Below, piece after piece: positions 24,689-33,713 of a stretch of 64,000 bases of DNA. Positions within the stretch are counted from its first letter, which is position 1; every line of letters starts with the position of its first letter. The notes under the pieces are model-generated. The model was not told the DNA's origin, did not search any database, and worked only from the letters and a program-made list of their open reading frames with translations. The position numbers and the translations under genes were made by a program. Origin of the DNA: Candidatus Rubneribacter avistercoris. GTDB lineage: Bacteria; Actinomycetota; Coriobacteriia; Coriobacteriales; Eggerthellaceae. The DNA lies in NCBI GenBank assembly GCA_019115845.1, contig DXCU01000003.1:43832-107831 (forward strand), in the 5' to 3' direction.

Positions 24689-24925
24689 TCAGGCGACGAG
24701 GATGCTCTCGGCCTCGCTTTTGCGCAGCGAGAGCTCGTAGCCGCGCACGGTGACCTCGATGGGGTCTCCAAGCGGGGCCACTTTGCGAACGTACACGTCC
24801 GTCCCCTTCGTGATGCCCATGTCCATGATGTGGCGCTTGAGCGCGCCCTCGCCCGTCAGACGGCGGACGGTGGCGGACTCGCCGATGGCCACATCGCGCA
24901 GCGTTTTGCCCTGGGTCCCAGCCAT
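24689..24925 (-). CDS. feoA: FeoA-domain protein (first copy upstream of feoB)
   Basis: A 78-aa SH3-like FeoA protein that interacts with FeoB for ferrous iron uptake. It shows the family pattern LRDVAIGESATVRRL, then HIMDMGITKGTDVYVRKVAPLGDPIEVTVRGYELSLRKSEAE. The start at 24925 follows GGAAGGAG; a longer in-frame start at 25078 overlaps the parS site and encodes a basic low-complexity stretch, so it is rejected. The gap to feoB is 154 bp and contains an operator-like palindrome. Confidence 0.93.
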   Translation of the reverse strand: MAGTQGKTLRDVAIGESATVRRLTGEGALKRHIMDMGITKGTDVYVRKVAPLGDPIEVTVRGYELSLRKSEAESILVA

Positions 24926-24988
24926 GCATCTTCTCCTTCCTTGCCTTCTGCCCTTTCGTTGCCGACGGCACCGCACGGGAACCGCCGC

Positions 24989-25060
24989 CTTGCCGATCGT
25001 CGCTTGCCGATCGTCGCTTGCCGCTCGTCGTCTCGCCGATCGTCGCTTGCCGCTCGCTCG
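24989..25060. repeat. Five imperfect 14-nt tandem repeats abutting parS
   Basis: The unit CTTGCCGATCGTCG occurs at 24989, 25003, 25017 (one change), 25032 (one change) and 25046 (degenerate), ending two bases before the parS site at 25062. It lies between the two feoA genes, in non-coding DNA. Confidence 0.85.
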
Positions 25061-25061
25061 A

Positions 25062-25077
25062 TGTTTCACGTGAAACA
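25062..25077. other. parS centromere-like site
   Basis: TGTTTCACGTGAAACA, the canonical perfect palindromic ParB-binding site. It lies in the 370-bp spacer between the two feoA genes, which otherwise contains only the tandem repeat next to it and no gene. Confidence 0.9.
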
Positions 25078-25295
25078 TTCGTTCGCGCTCAACCGTGCGG
25101 CGCGTGCGGTCTCGGCCCGCGCGCGGAAACGCCGCCTTCCGCGCCGAAACGCTTCACGCGAAGCGCTCGTCCACTCGGGAAAACGCAGGCCCCGAAGACG
25201 CCGAGGGGCAAGCGGCCCTCCGAGCATGCGGACCAGCACGCGACGCCTCCCATGAAGCGCCTCGCGAAGCGGAAACCCCGAGCGCGAACGTCGCG

Positions 25296-25598
25296 TCAAG
25301 CCGCCGTTATGATGCGCGACGCCACCTGGCGGTTAAGGGCCACCTGCGTGCCCTTGACCTCCACGATCAGGTCTCCCGCCACCTCAGAGACGACCTTCAC
25401 CTGAGCGCCTTCGACAAATCCGAGGTTCTCCAGATGATGGTGCAGATCACCCTTGCCCCGCACCTTCGCGATGCGGGCGGCCTCTCCCCCCTTCAAAAAG
25501 GAAAGGGGCAGGTGGTGGGCCGAGGCGCTCGAGACGTCGCCTTGGCGGGACGCCGCCTGCATGCCGGCGGCCAGTGCGTTGTCCATGTCGACTCCCAT
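25296..25598 (-). CDS. FeoA-domain protein (second copy, operon-proximal)
   Basis: A 100-aa protein with a FeoA SH3-like domain (GGEAARIAKVRGKGDLHHHLENLGFVEGAQVKVVSEVAGDLIVEVKG) after a ~20-residue N-terminal extension. Two separate FeoA proteins before FeoB are common in anaerobes. The start at 25598 has GGAG eight bases upstream; an ATG further upstream lacks a ribosome site. It is the first gene of the feo cluster. The promoter region upstream is AT-rich and carries TATAAG/GATACT hexamers, with GGCTAAC near 25660 as a possible DtxR half-site. Confidence 0.9.
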   Translation of the reverse strand: MGVDMDNALAAGMQAASRQGDVSSASAHHLPLSFLKGGEAARIAKVRGKGDLHHHLENLGFVEGAQVKVVSEVAGDLIVEVKGTQVALNRQVASRIITAA

Positions 25599-25794
25599 CG
25601 AGTTAGCTCCATGCAACATAAAGTATCTTATAGCAAACAGCGTCCGATTGGAAGCCCCGGCTAACATTTTTTCCAGAAGCCCGCCTTGCGGAGGCGGGCG
25701 GCGCACCCTCCTCGCCGCCGCCGCTCGACGCTTGGCGCGCGCATATTGCGTGAAATTACCCCTCCGCTTGCCGCCTGGGAATTTGCCCTCATAG

Positions 25795-25800
25795 TATACT
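25795..25800 (+). promoter_or_regulatory. -10 element for threonine synthase
   Basis: TATACT, 44 bp upstream of the thrC start, in an AT-rich stretch of an otherwise GC-rich spacer. No good -35 at 16-18 bp. Confidence 0.4.
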
Positions 25801-25843
25801 GTGTGCGAATAATGCAGCCACGCTGCGGCGGAAAGGGCGGAAC

Positions 25844-27397
25844 ATGGCCGAGAACCTCTACATCGACACGCGCGGACGCGCCGAGCGTCCGGTCCCCTTC
25901 ACGCAGGCCGTCATCGACGGTCTGGCCGAAGGCGGCGGGCTGTACGTGCCCGAGCGCGTTCCCGAGCTTTCGCTCGACGAGATCGGCGCCTTGGCCGCGC
26001 TGCCGTACGCCCAACGCGCGGCGCGCATCTACGAGGCTTATCGCATCGACCTGCCGGCCGACACCATCGAGGCGCTCATGGCGCAAGCCTACGGCGACAA
26101 CTTCGACGACGAGCGCATCTGCCCCATCACCTCGCTCACGGCGAGCACCCACGTGCTGGAGCTGTGGCACGGCCCCACGAGCGCGTTCAAGGACATGGCG
26201 CTGCAGTGCCTGCCGAAGTTCTTCTCGGCGAGCGCCAAGCAGCTGCGCGAGCAGGGCAAGCTCGATCACGACTTCATGATCCTCGTGGCCACGTCGGGCG
26301 ACACCGGCAAGGCGGCGCTCGAGGGCTTCCGCGACGCCGAGGGCACCTCCATCGGCGTCATGTACCCCGACGGCGGCGTGAGCGACATCCAGTTCAAGCA
26401 GATGGCCACCCAGCGCGGAAAGAACGTGCAGGTGTGGGGCGTGCGCGGCAACTTCGACGACTGCCAAAGTGGCGCGAAGAACGTGTTTTCCGACGAAGCC
26501 TTCGCCGCGCGGCTGCTGGACGAGCACGGTATCGCGCTCTCCAGCGCGAACTCCATCAACTGGGGGCGCCTCATGCCCCAGATCGTCTACTATGTGTCGG
26601 CCTACGCGCAACTTGTGGCCGACGGCAAGCTGGGACTGGGCGATGAGCTGGACGTGTGCGTGCCCACCGGCAACTTCGGCAACATCCTGGCCGCCTACTA
26701 CGCCAAGCGCATGGGCACTCCGCTGGGCATGCTTTTCTGCGCGAGCAACGAGAACCGCGTGCTCACCGACTTCATCAACACGGGCACCTACGACATCGCG
26801 CAGCGCGACTTCGTGCTCACGCCGTCGCCGTCCATGGACATCCTCGTGTCGTCGAACCTGGAACGCCAGCTGTTCGAGCTGACGGGCCGCAACGCCGCCG
26901 CCATCGCCGGCTGGATGGACGACCTGCGCGAGAAGCGGCGCTTCCGCGTGGACGAGGGCACGTTCGCGAAGGTGCGCGCGCAGTTCTCCGCAGACTCCGT
27001 GGACAATGCCACGTGCCTTGCCGCCATCAAGCGCGTGTTCGACGAGCACGGCTACCTGCTGGACCCGCACACCGCGGTGGCCTACCAAGCCGCCGAGAAC
27101 CTGCGGGGCGAAAACCCCGTGCTCATCGCGAGCACGGCGCACTGGGCGAAGTTCGGCGACAACGTGTACCGCGCGCTCCACGGCATCGCGCCGGGAGATC
27201 CGCTGCCCGACGACGTGGCCGCGCTTTCGGGCTGCGCGCTCAACGAGCTGATCGCGCGCGAGACGGGCGCGACCGGCATCCCGCGCGGCCTGGCGGAGCT
27301 TGACGGGCTGCCCGTGCGCTTCGACGAGGTCATTGGAAACGCGACGGACGACATCGAGGCGGCGGTGACGCGCTTCCTCGACCGATTGGACGACTAG
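25844..27397 (+). CDS. thrC: Threonine synthase
   Basis: A 517-aa PLP enzyme converting O-phosphohomoserine to threonine; cytoplasmic. It shows the family N-terminus (YIDTRGRAERPVPFTQAV, then GGGLYVPE), the PLP lysine K116 in ELWHGPTSAFKDMALQ, TSGDTGKAALEGF and VPTGNFGNILAAYYAKRMG. Its length is that of the class I (yeast/E. coli-like) form. The start at 25844 follows GGAAAGGGCGG. The regulator gene 37 bp downstream is probably co-transcribed. A minus-strand frame covering it is a shadow. Confidence 0.97.
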   Translation: MAENLYIDTRGRAERPVPFTQAVIDGLAEGGGLYVPERVPELSLDEIGALAALPYAQRAARIYEAYRIDLPADTIEALMAQAYGDNFDDERICPITSLTASTHVLELWHGPTSAFKDMALQCLPKFFSASAKQLREQGKLDHDFMILVATSGDTGKAALEGFRDAEGTSIGVMYPDGGVSDIQFKQMATQRGKNVQVWGVRGNFDDCQSGAKNVFSDEAFAARLLDEHGIALSSANSINWGRLMPQIVYYVSAYAQLVADGKLGLGDELDVCVPTGNFGNILAAYYAKRMGTPLGMLFCASNENRVLTDFINTGTYDIAQRDFVLTPSPSMDILVSSNLERQLFELTGRNAAAIAGWMDDLREKRRFRVDEGTFAKVRAQFSADSVDNATCLAAIKRVFDEHGYLLDPHTAVAYQAAENLRGENPVLIASTAHWAKFGDNVYRALHGIAPGDPLPDDVAALSGCALNELIARETGATGIPRGLAELDGLPVRFDEVIGNATDDIEAAVTRFLDRLDD

Positions 27398-27434
27398 CGC
27401 ACCAAGGGCGCGCGAAAGGGAAGGAACCGCAACC

Positions 27435-27779
27435 ATGGGCCAGCTCAAAAACCTCAAACCCACCGTCAGGCTCTCCATCATGAACCCCGGCGCCGAGAGC
27501 GGGTCGCTGTTCGGCCGCGGCATCGCGAGCCTGTGCCTGGGCGTGCGCGAGGCCGGTTCGCTCAACGCCGCCGCGAAGGGCATGGGCATGGCCTACAGCA
27601 AGGCCTGGCGCATCATCAAGGACACCGAGGCGGCGCTCGACGTGCAGCTGCTCCACCGCGACGGCGCGCACGGCAGCAGCCTGACCGCGGAGGGCGACAA
27701 GATCCTCGACGCCTACCTGGCCATCGAGGAGCGGATCCAGCGCGAAGCCGAGAAGGCGTTCGAAGAGCTTCTTAAGTAG
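27435..27779 (+). CDS. ModE-like winged-helix regulator (DNA-binding domain only)
   Basis: A 114-aa protein matching the N-terminal LysR-like/ModE HTH: REAGSLNAAAKGMGMAYSKAWRIIKDTEAALDVQLLHRD, followed by GSSLTAEGDKILDAYLAIEERI. The molybdate-binding MOP domain of full ModE is absent, as in many anaerobe ModE-like proteins. Ligand and targets are unknown. A link to the Mo enzymes in the window is tempting but untested. The start at 27435 follows AAGGGAAGGAACC. It lies 37 bp after thrC. Confidence 0.85.
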   Translation: MGQLKNLKPTVRLSIMNPGAESGSLFGRGIASLCLGVREAGSLNAAAKGMGMAYSKAWRIIKDTEAALDVQLLHRDGAHGSSLTAEGDKILDAYLAIEERIQREAEKAFEELLK

Positions 27780-27792
27780 GGGCGGAGCGCGA

Positions 27793-27850
27793 GGGCGCGA
27801 GGCCGGGGCGCTGGCGAGACGCAGGGGCGCGAGGCCGGGACGCTGGCGAG
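27793..27850. repeat. Two direct copies of a 26-27 nt GC-rich unit
   Basis: GGGCGCGAGGCCGGG-R-CGCTGGCGAG at 27793-27818 and again, one base different, at 27825-27850. It follows the ModE-like gene stop and is probably slippage-derived spacer DNA. Confidence 0.7.
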
Positions 27851-27887
27851 GCACGGCAGACGGAGCGGGGCGCGGGCGAGGACCTTG

Positions 27888-27945
27888 CGCTGACGGACCC
27901 GCCCCGCCGCCTGGCCGAGAGACGGGCGAAGCGGGGCCGTCAGCG
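27888..27945. terminator. Bidirectional hairpin between convergent genes
   Basis: CGCTGACGG (27888-27896) pairs with CCGTCAGCG (27937-27945), continued by CCGCCCCGC/GCGGGG inside. It overlaps the last codons of the response regulator and separates it from the thrC operon. Confidence 0.55.
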
Positions 27946-28605
27946 GACGCGGCAGCAGCGGATGGCCAGCTGGGTGCGGTTCTTGAGGCCGAGCTTCTGC
28001 AGGCAGGCGCTGATGTGATTGCGCACGGTGCCCTCGCTCAGGTAGAGGCGCGCGGCTATCTCGCGGTTGTCCAGGCCCTCGGCCACAAGCTCCGCGACGG
28101 CGCGCTCGCGGTCGGTGAGCGCATCGAGGGCGGGCGCAGGCTCGGCGGCAGACGCGGGTTCGAGGGTGGGCGCAAGCTCGGCAGGGGCCGCGCCGCGCAC
28201 GAGCGCCTCCACCCGGCCGAGCACCTCCTCCCCAAGCACGCTTTGGCCGGCCACGACCGCGCGCAAGGCCGGCGCGATGGTGGCCACCTCCTGTTTGATC
28301 AGGTAGCCTCGCGCGCCAAGGCGCAGAGCGCGGGCGATGTAGCCGTCGTCGGAGAACGTGGTGAGGAACACCACGCGCGCGTCGGGATGCGCGGCCAAGA
28401 TGCGCTCGGCGGCGTCGATGCCTCCCATGCCCGGCATCTGAATGTCCATGAGCAGCACGTCGGGCGCGTGCTCGTCGTAGAGCGCCACCGCCTCCTCGCC
28501 GGTGCCGCCCAGGGCAACCACCTCCACGTCGTCTTGGGCCCCCAGGATGGTCTGCAGCGACTGCCGCACGAACGGGTCGTCATCGACGATGATCGTTTTG
28601 ATCAT
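27940..28605 (-). CDS. NarL/LuxR-family response regulator
   Basis: A 221-aa two-component regulator. The receiver domain has the acidic pair D-D near residues 8-10, phospho-acceptor D54 in [12 protein letters not shown], and K104 in GYLIKQE. An Ala/Pro linker of ~30 residues precedes the LuxR HTH at about 160-213 ([37 protein letters not shown]). The partner kinase gene overlaps it by 4 bp upstream. The pair is divergent from a three-gene ABC-2 exporter, the likely target, as in LiaRS/DesRK-type modules. The start at 28605 is consistent with translational coupling. Confidence 0.95.
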   Translation of the reverse strand: MIKTIIVDDDPFVRQSLQTILGAQDDVEVVALGGTGEEAVALYDEHAPDVLLMDIQMPGMGGIDAAERILAAHPDARVVFLTTFSDDGYIARALRLGARGYLIKQEVATIAPALRAVVAGQSVLGEEVLGRVEALVRGAAPAELAPTLEPASAAEPAPALDALTDRERAVAELVAEGLDNREIAARLYLSEGTVRNHISACLQKLGLKNRTQLAIRCCRVR

Positions 28606-29729
28606 GCCTTTCCCTCCCTCTCCTTCGGCACGGCGGCGAACACGCGGAAACCCCCGCCCGCCTGCTGCTCGGTGCGCAGACGTCCGCCAAGGGCCTCCAC
28701 GCGCTCCTCCATCGACTCCAAGCCAAGGCCCCGCGCGCCAAACGCCTTCCCCGCCGCCGCATCCTCAGACGCGCCCGCCGCCATGCCCTTCCCCGCCGCC
28801 GTGCCGTTGTCCTGCACGATAAGCTGGTAGAGCGCCGGATACTCGACCACCGACACGTCCACGCGCGTGGCGTCGCTGTGGCGCGCGACGTTGGAGAGCG
28901 CCTCGCGCACGCACGCCATCAGGCACTGCGCCACAGGCGGCGGCACCGTGCGCGCGTCGAAGGACAGGCGCACGTTGGGAAGCCCGCACGCGCCGATGAC
29001 CTCTTCGAGCCGGGAGCGCAGGTCGAAGGAGTCGTCGTGCAGGTCATGGACGCTTCTACGCACGGTGTCCATGGCCTCGTGCAGCGTTGAACCCACCTGG
29101 GCCAGCTCGGCGCGGATGGGCGCGTCATCCGCGTGGACCACTTGCAGGGCCTCCACCTGCAGCACCGATCGCGTGAGCAGATGCCCCACGTTGTCGTGGA
29201 TCTCGCGGGCGATGCGGGCGCGCTCGGCCAGCGTGGCCAGGCGCACCTCGTAGTCCTGCGAGGCCGCAAGCTCGTGGTTTTTCCGGGACAGCGACAGCGA
29301 GCGCTCCTGCAGGTCGTCGCGCAGCCGCCGATAGCGGGCGCGCTCGTCTGCGGCGCGTTGCGCGCGCAGCGCCATGAGGCACGCCATGACACAGAGGGCG
29401 CAGAGGGCCGCAAGGGGCAGCGGCTCGAGCAGGCGAACGGCGGCGGCGAGCGGCACGAGCCACGCCAGGCGCACCGGCCAGGCGCGCTCGAAGGCAAGGA
29501 CGTAGGCCGCAAGCGGCAGAAACGACGCGAACGCGGGCAGGACGAGCGCCGCCGCCAGGTAGGCGCCCGCAACGCCGAGGCGCACGGGAGGGGCGGAGGG
29601 CACATCGAAGCAGCACGACAGCGTCACAGCGGCCAGCAGCGCGACGACATGCGCGCCCGAAAGCCCCGGAGACGACAGAAGCAGCAGGCAGAGCGCCGCG
29701 AGGATGATCTGGTCAACAACGCGTTCCAT
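28602..29729 (-). CDS. Sensor histidine kinase (HisKA_3 type)
   Basis: A 375-aa membrane kinase. About four or five hydrophobic helices fill residues 8-122. A coiled-coil linker follows, then the phosphorylation block [22 protein letters not shown] with H178, and the ATPase with [16 protein letters not shown] (N box) and [19 protein letters not shown]. It pairs with the NarL-type regulator 4 bp overlapping downstream. The ATG at 29729 has no ribosome site, but TATACT ends seven bases upstream, so the mRNA may be leaderless; a longer frame to 29822 is rejected because it would span that promoter. The short extracytoplasmic loops suggest sensing in or at the membrane. Confidence 0.93.
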   Translation of the reverse strand: MERVVDQIILAALCLLLLSSPGLSGAHVVALLAAVTLSCCFDVPSAPPVRLGVAGAYLAAALVLPAFASFLPLAAYVLAFERAWPVRLAWLVPLAAAVRLLEPLPLAALCALCVMACLMALRAQRAADERARYRRLRDDLQERSLSLSRKNHELAASQDYEVRLATLAERARIAREIHDNVGHLLTRSVLQVEALQVVHADDAPIRAELAQVGSTLHEAMDTVRRSVHDLHDDSFDLRSRLEEVIGACGLPNVRLSFDARTVPPPVAQCLMACVREALSNVARHSDATRVDVSVVEYPALYQLIVQDNGTAAGKGMAAGASEDAAAGKAFGARGLGLESMEERVEALGGRLRTEQQAGGGFRVFAAVPKEREGKA

Positions 29730-29816
29730 GGGCGACAGTATACGCCTTTCGCACGGGAAGAGAGGGGATGGCGCAAGCGAGGACAACCGCAGGTTGCATC
29801 CCGCAGGCCGCATCCG

Positions 29817-29828
29817 TGACAAACGTCA
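29817..29828. promoter_or_regulatory. Candidate response-regulator operator
   Basis: TGAC-AAAC-GTCA inverted repeat in the divergent region between the kinase and the ABC exporter, with a related ATGACAGACGAC further on (from 29847). NarL-family regulators bind such short inverted repeats. Assignment by position only. Confidence 0.4.
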
Positions 29829-29944
29829 TGGCCTGCCGGCGAAACGATGACAGACGACACTTCTGCGGCGGGGACGCATCGGGCATCATGGAACGTAAGA
29901 GAATTCGGCGCCCTTGCGCGCCGACGGACAGACGAGGAGGGCTC

Positions 29945-30880
29945 ATGGACATCGTGGCCGTTGACAACTTGGTGAAGCGCTACGGCGAGGTGCTGGCGCT
30001 CGACCATTTCAGTCTGCGCATCGAACCAGGAGAGGTGTTCGGGCTTCTGGGGCCGAACGGGTCGGGCAAGACCACGGCCATCAACTGCATCCTGCAGCTG
30101 CTCACCTACGACAAGGGCACGATCGAGCTTTTTGGCCAGCCCATGCGGCCTGCGCGCTACGATCTGAAGCGGCGCATAGGCGTGGTGCCGCAGAACGTGG
30201 CGGTGTTCGAGGAGCTGACGGTGCGGGAGAACATCGACTACTTCTGCGGCCTGTACGTGGGCGACCGCGCACGACGGCGGGAGCTTGTGGAGGAAGCCGT
30301 GGCCTTCGTGGGGCTGGAGGGCTACGAGCGGTTCCGGCCGCGCAAGCTCTCGGGCGGGCTTTTGCGCCGTCTGAACATCGCGTGCGGCATCGCGCACAAG
30401 CCCGAGCTCGTGTTCTTCGACGAACCCACCGTGGCCGTGGATCCGCAGAGCCGCAACGCCATCCTCGAAGGCATCCGGCAGATGAACCGCGCCGGCTCCA
30501 CCGTGGTGTACACGAGCCACTACATGGAGGAGGTGGAGGAGATCTGCACGCGCCTCATGATCATGGACCGGGGGCAGGCGCTGGCCGTTGGCACGAACGC
30601 CGAGCTCAAGGCCATGATAGGCATGGGAGAGAAGATCCGCATCGACGTGCCGGAGCTTTCCGACGAGACGCTTGCCCGCATCAGCGCGCTGCCCAACGTG
30701 CAGCGCGCGCTCTACCGCGAAGGCGCGCTTGACGTGGCATGCGCCAACGCCACGAGCAATGTGAGCGACGTGCTGGCCGTGCTGCAGAGCGCGGGCGCCA
30801 CGACCGGCCGCATCTGGGCCGAACCCCCCACGCTCAACGACGTGTTCCTGGAGATTACCGGCACCGAACTGAGGGATTAG
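29945..30880 (+). CDS. ABC transporter ATP-binding protein (ABC-2 type exporter)
   Basis: A 311-aa ATPase: Walker A GPNGSGKTT (36-44), Q-loop VPQNVAVFEELTVREN, signature LSGGLLRRLNIACG (canonical LSGGQ has L for Q here), Walker B ELVFFDEP and H-loop VVYTSHYMEEVEE. A C-terminal extension of ~90 residues is typical of drug/lipid exporters of the DrrA/NatA class. It works with the two permeases downstream. The start at 29945 follows GAGGAGGG; an upstream in-frame Met at 29768 is rejected for lack of a ribosome site. It is divergent from the two-component genes, which probably control it. The substrate is unknown, perhaps an antimicrobial. Confidence 0.95.
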   Translation: MDIVAVDNLVKRYGEVLALDHFSLRIEPGEVFGLLGPNGSGKTTAINCILQLLTYDKGTIELFGQPMRPARYDLKRRIGVVPQNVAVFEELTVRENIDYFCGLYVGDRARRRELVEEAVAFVGLEGYERFRPRKLSGGLLRRLNIACGIAHKPELVFFDEPTVAVDPQSRNAILEGIRQMNRAGSTVVYTSHYMEEVEEICTRLMIMDRGQALAVGTNAELKAMIGMGEKIRIDVPELSDETLARISALPNVQRALYREGALDVACANATSNVSDVLAVLQSAGATTGRIWAEPPTLNDVFLEITGTELRD

Positions 30881-31071
30881 CCCGCCTTGCCGTTCTGGAA
30901 AGCGGCGAGGCGGGCCGACGCTGCGATCTGCCGCGGCGCCCGCCTTGACGCTTTCGCGCTTGCCCTCGCGTGCGAAGCGCTCGGCCGCACGACGCGGCGA
31001 ATCGGGTCATCGCAGCATATCTCGCTGACTTTTTGTGGACCGGTAAGGTTTTTGAGGAAGAAGGTGATGTG

Positions 31072-32295
31072 GTGTTTAATGTGTTCAAGGGGACGCTTTT
31101 GGCGCTTGCGCGGGAGCGGTCCATCCTCATCTGGGCGCTTGCGTTTCCGCTCGTCCTCTCCACGATGTTCGTGTTCATGTTCGCCAACCTCGATGAGAAT
31201 GCCCAGCTCAAGCCCATCCGCACGGTCGTCGTGGCCGACGCCGGCTACGAGGCCGCGCCGGGGTTCGCCGAGGTGATGGAGGCGCTGTCGGAGCCGGGCG
31301 ACGGCCAGCTGCTCGATGTCGCGTACGCGTCGAGCGAAGAGGAAGCCGTCGAGATCATGCGCGCCACCGACACCGGCGGATCAGTGTTCAACAGCGGTGT
31401 GGCTAACGAGGGTGCCGTGGGCTACGTAGCAACGGACGCCGACGGAACGCCGAGCGTGCATGTGCGCGGCGGCGTGCAGCCCAACTCGGTTGACAGCGCG
31501 AACCAGTCCGTGCTCAAGACGGTGGTGGACAACTACCTGCGCAGCCGCACGCTCATCGAGGACGCGGCGCGCGAGAACCCGGCGGCGCTGGCTGACGCGC
31601 AGGCCGTCTCCCAGCTTCTGGGCATGTCCGATTTCACGGAGAAGATCGATGTCACGCGCAATCCGCCGAAGGCGACGGTGCGCTTCTACTTCGCGCTTCT
31701 GGCCATGGCGGCGCTGTTCGGCGGGCAGGTGGGGATGATCGCCATCTGCCGCGTGCAGCCGAACCTGAGCGCGCTTGGCGCCAGGCGAGCCTTAGGGGCC
31801 GTGAGCCGCGCGAGGACGCTTGTAGCCACCCTTGGTGCGAGCTGGGCGCTATCGTTTGCCTGCCTCCTGGTCGCGTACGCCTACGTTCGCGTGGTGGCGG
31901 GCGTGGATTTCGCTGGCCGGGATGGAGCATGCGTCGTCGCGCTGGCCGCCTCGTCGCTTTTGGCGACGGCCTTGGGAACGCTCATCGGCAGCGTGGCGAA
32001 GATCGACGCGGGCGTCAAAGGCGGGCTGCTGAGCGCCGTCGTGTGCCTGTCCTCGCTGTTCGCGGGGTTGTACGGAACCCCCGTCATGGAGTTGGCCGAC
32101 GACCTGAACGCGGCGTTTCCCCTGCTCGAGCTTCTCAATCCCGCCACGCAGATCTCGCAGGCGTTTTACAGCATCATGTACTACGACACCTTTCAGCGCA
32201 CGGCGGAGCATGTGGCGGTCTTGCTGGCCATGACGGCCGCGCTGCTGGCCGTGTCCTCGATCCTCGTGAGGAGGCAGCGCTATGCAAGTCTTTAA
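31072..32295 (+). CDS. ABC-2 type exporter permease
   Basis: A 407-aa membrane protein: one N-terminal helix (LIWALAFPLVLSTMFVFMF), a large extracytoplasmic domain of ~160 residues, then five or six helices, the YhgE/ABC-2 permease layout. The start is uncertain: GTG 31072 or 31069 with AAGGTGAT just upstream is preferred over an ATG at 30970, whose first 33 residues look non-coding. The end overlaps the next permease by 14 bp, so the two are translationally coupled and probably form a heterodimeric channel for the ATPase encoded 190 bp upstream. Confidence 0.88.
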   Translation: MFNVFKGTLLALARERSILIWALAFPLVLSTMFVFMFANLDENAQLKPIRTVVVADAGYEAAPGFAEVMEALSEPGDGQLLDVAYASSEEEAVEIMRATDTGGSVFNSGVANEGAVGYVATDADGTPSVHVRGGVQPNSVDSANQSVLKTVVDNYLRSRTLIEDAARENPAALADAQAVSQLLGMSDFTEKIDVTRNPPKATVRFYFALLAMAALFGGQVGMIAICRVQPNLSALGARRALGAVSRARTLVATLGASWALSFACLLVAYAYVRVVAGVDFAGRDGACVVALAASSLLATALGTLIGSVAKIDAGVKGGLLSAVVCLSSLFAGLYGTPVMELADDLNAAFPLLELLNPATQISQAFYSIMYYDTFQRTAEHVAVLLAMTAALLAVSSILVRRQRYASL

Positions 32296-33514
32296 GGCAG
32301 CGGTCGCGATCGCGCTTCGACACCCCCTCTACCTGCTCGTCTACGCCGTCGGACTCAGCCTGATGGGAGTGCTCATGGCGGGCAACCTCTCGTTCGGGGA
32401 GGGAGACGACGCGCCGTTCGAAGCGTACCGGACGACGTTTTCCGTCATCGACCGCGACGACAGCGAGATCTCGCGGGGTTTGGCGGAGTGCTTGAGAGCG
32501 CGCGGCGCCGAGGTGCCGCTCGACGACACGGAGATCGCCCTGCAGGACGCCGTGGCGAAGGGACGAAGCGAGTGCGTCCTCATCGTGCCGGAGGGCTTCG
32601 GGCAGGCGCTCATCGAGTCTGCGCGCGCAGGCGGCGAGACGCCGACGATCGAGACGGTGTACAGCTACTCCTCCCTCGAGGGCAGTCTTCTGGACCAGGA
32701 GGCGAACGAGTACGCAAGCCTCGCCCGCGCCTGGGCGGCGATGTCGCCCGATTCCCCGCCAGCCGACATCGCCGCGCACGCGGAACGCGCGATGGGCGAA
32801 TCGGCGCAGGTGGACACCGTGCAGATCGGCGGAGGGGCCGGCGGCGAGCAACGTTTCGTGTTCTACCTGGCATGGGGCACCTACACCCTGTTCGCCTCCA
32901 TCGTCGTGTGCGTGGGGCTGGTCATGGGCACGCTCAACCGCACCGACCTGCACCGGCGCAACCTCGTGTCGCCCCTTTCAGCCACCGGGCACAACCTGCA
33001 GGTGGCGGCTGCGGCGCTGGTGGTGACGGCGGGTGTGTGGCTGTTCACCACGGCGGTGGGCCTTGTCGCATTCGCCGAGTCCGCCGCGCAGGTAAGCACT
33101 GCGGGACTCGCGCTCATGCTGGCGCTGTCGTTCGCGTTTGCCACCGTTCCGCTGTGCACAGGATACCTGCTCGGCCAATTGGGGGTGAGCGAGATGGTTG
33201 GCAACGCCGTCGGCAACATCGCGGGCATGGCGGTGTCGTTTCTGGGCGGCGTGTGGGTGTCCTTCGACCTGCTGGACCCTGCCGTGCAGGCCATCGGGCG
33301 CTTCTCGCCCGCCTACTGGTACACCGACGCGCTGCAGCGGGCGGCCGTACTCGAAGCCCCCTCGCTCGACGCGCTCGCGCCGATCTTGGGTGATTTGGGC
33401 GTGCTGCTGCTGTTCTCGGCGGCCCTCTTCTCTGCGGCGCTGGTGGCGAGCCGGCTGCGCGCGCAAAGCGCCGACGCCGGCGGGAACGCCGGCGCGGCGC
33501 GGGCGCGGGGGTGA
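32282..33514 (+). CDS. ABC-2 type exporter permease, second subunit
   Basis: A 410-aa membrane protein with the same topology as its upstream neighbour: an N-terminal helix (LYLLVYAVGLSLMGVLMAG), an extracytoplasmic domain with a serine/glutamate-rich centre, and six C-terminal helices containing the ABC-2 block (NAVGNIAGMAVSFLGGVWVSFDLLDPAVQAIGRFSPAYWYTDAL). It completes the exporter with the ATPase at 29945. The ATG at 32282 lies inside the end of the previous gene, next to GGAGGCAGC. The C-terminal alanine-rich tail is short and cytoplasmic. Confidence 0.92.
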   Translation: MQVFKAAVAIALRHPLYLLVYAVGLSLMGVLMAGNLSFGEGDDAPFEAYRTTFSVIDRDDSEISRGLAECLRARGAEVPLDDTEIALQDAVAKGRSECVLIVPEGFGQALIESARAGGETPTIETVYSYSSLEGSLLDQEANEYASLARAWAAMSPDSPPADIAAHAERAMGESAQVDTVQIGGGAGGEQRFVFYLAWGTYTLFASIVVCVGLVMGTLNRTDLHRRNLVSPLSATGHNLQVAAAALVVTAGVWLFTTAVGLVAFAESAAQVSTAGLALMLALSFAFATVPLCTGYLLGQLGVSEMVGNAVGNIAGMAVSFLGGVWVSFDLLDPAVQAIGRFSPAYWYTDALQRAAVLEAPSLDALAPILGDLGVLLLFSAALFSAALVASRLRAQSADAGGNAGAARARG

Positions 33515-33600
33515 CGGGGCCGCAGGGATCGCGAGCGCGGAGGTGACAGGGCTGCGGGGATCGCGCGCACCGCAAGCGGCGCGACGCTCGCGGTGCGCGC
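33507..33600. repeat. Direct repeat and hairpin after the exporter operon
   Basis: Two imperfect copies of a 27-nt unit (33507-33533, 33539-33565; GGTGACRGGGCYGCRGGGAT core) run into an 11-bp stem GCGCGCACCGC (33563-33573) / GCGGTGCGCGC (33590-33600). The stem probably terminates the rightward exporter operon. Confidence 0.55.
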
Positions 33601-33693
33601 CGTAGGAGCCGCAGGAACTGCGGCCCTCGCGGCCTCCGCGTCGCACTCCCCGCGGTGCGCGCCGCTCCCCCATCTTCCCGCCCTTTCGCTTTC

Positions 33694-33713
33694 GGACCGC
33701 GCATGCGCGGTCC
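33694..33713 (-). terminator. Perfect 20-bp palindrome at the end of the Tad operon
   Basis: GGACCGCGCATGCGCGGTCC starts immediately after the last stop codon of the leftward 20-kb operon. It forms a strong hairpin but has no U-tract after it. Confidence 0.5.

Noticed and set aside
24989..25060. CRISPR array
   Set aside because: Units are 14 nt, contiguous and without spacers. It is a simple tandem repeat. No array was seen elsewhere, nor any cas gene.
25661..27589. Minus-strand 642-codon frame opposite thrC
   Set aside because: Shadow of threonine synthase; no ribosome site and atypical composition.
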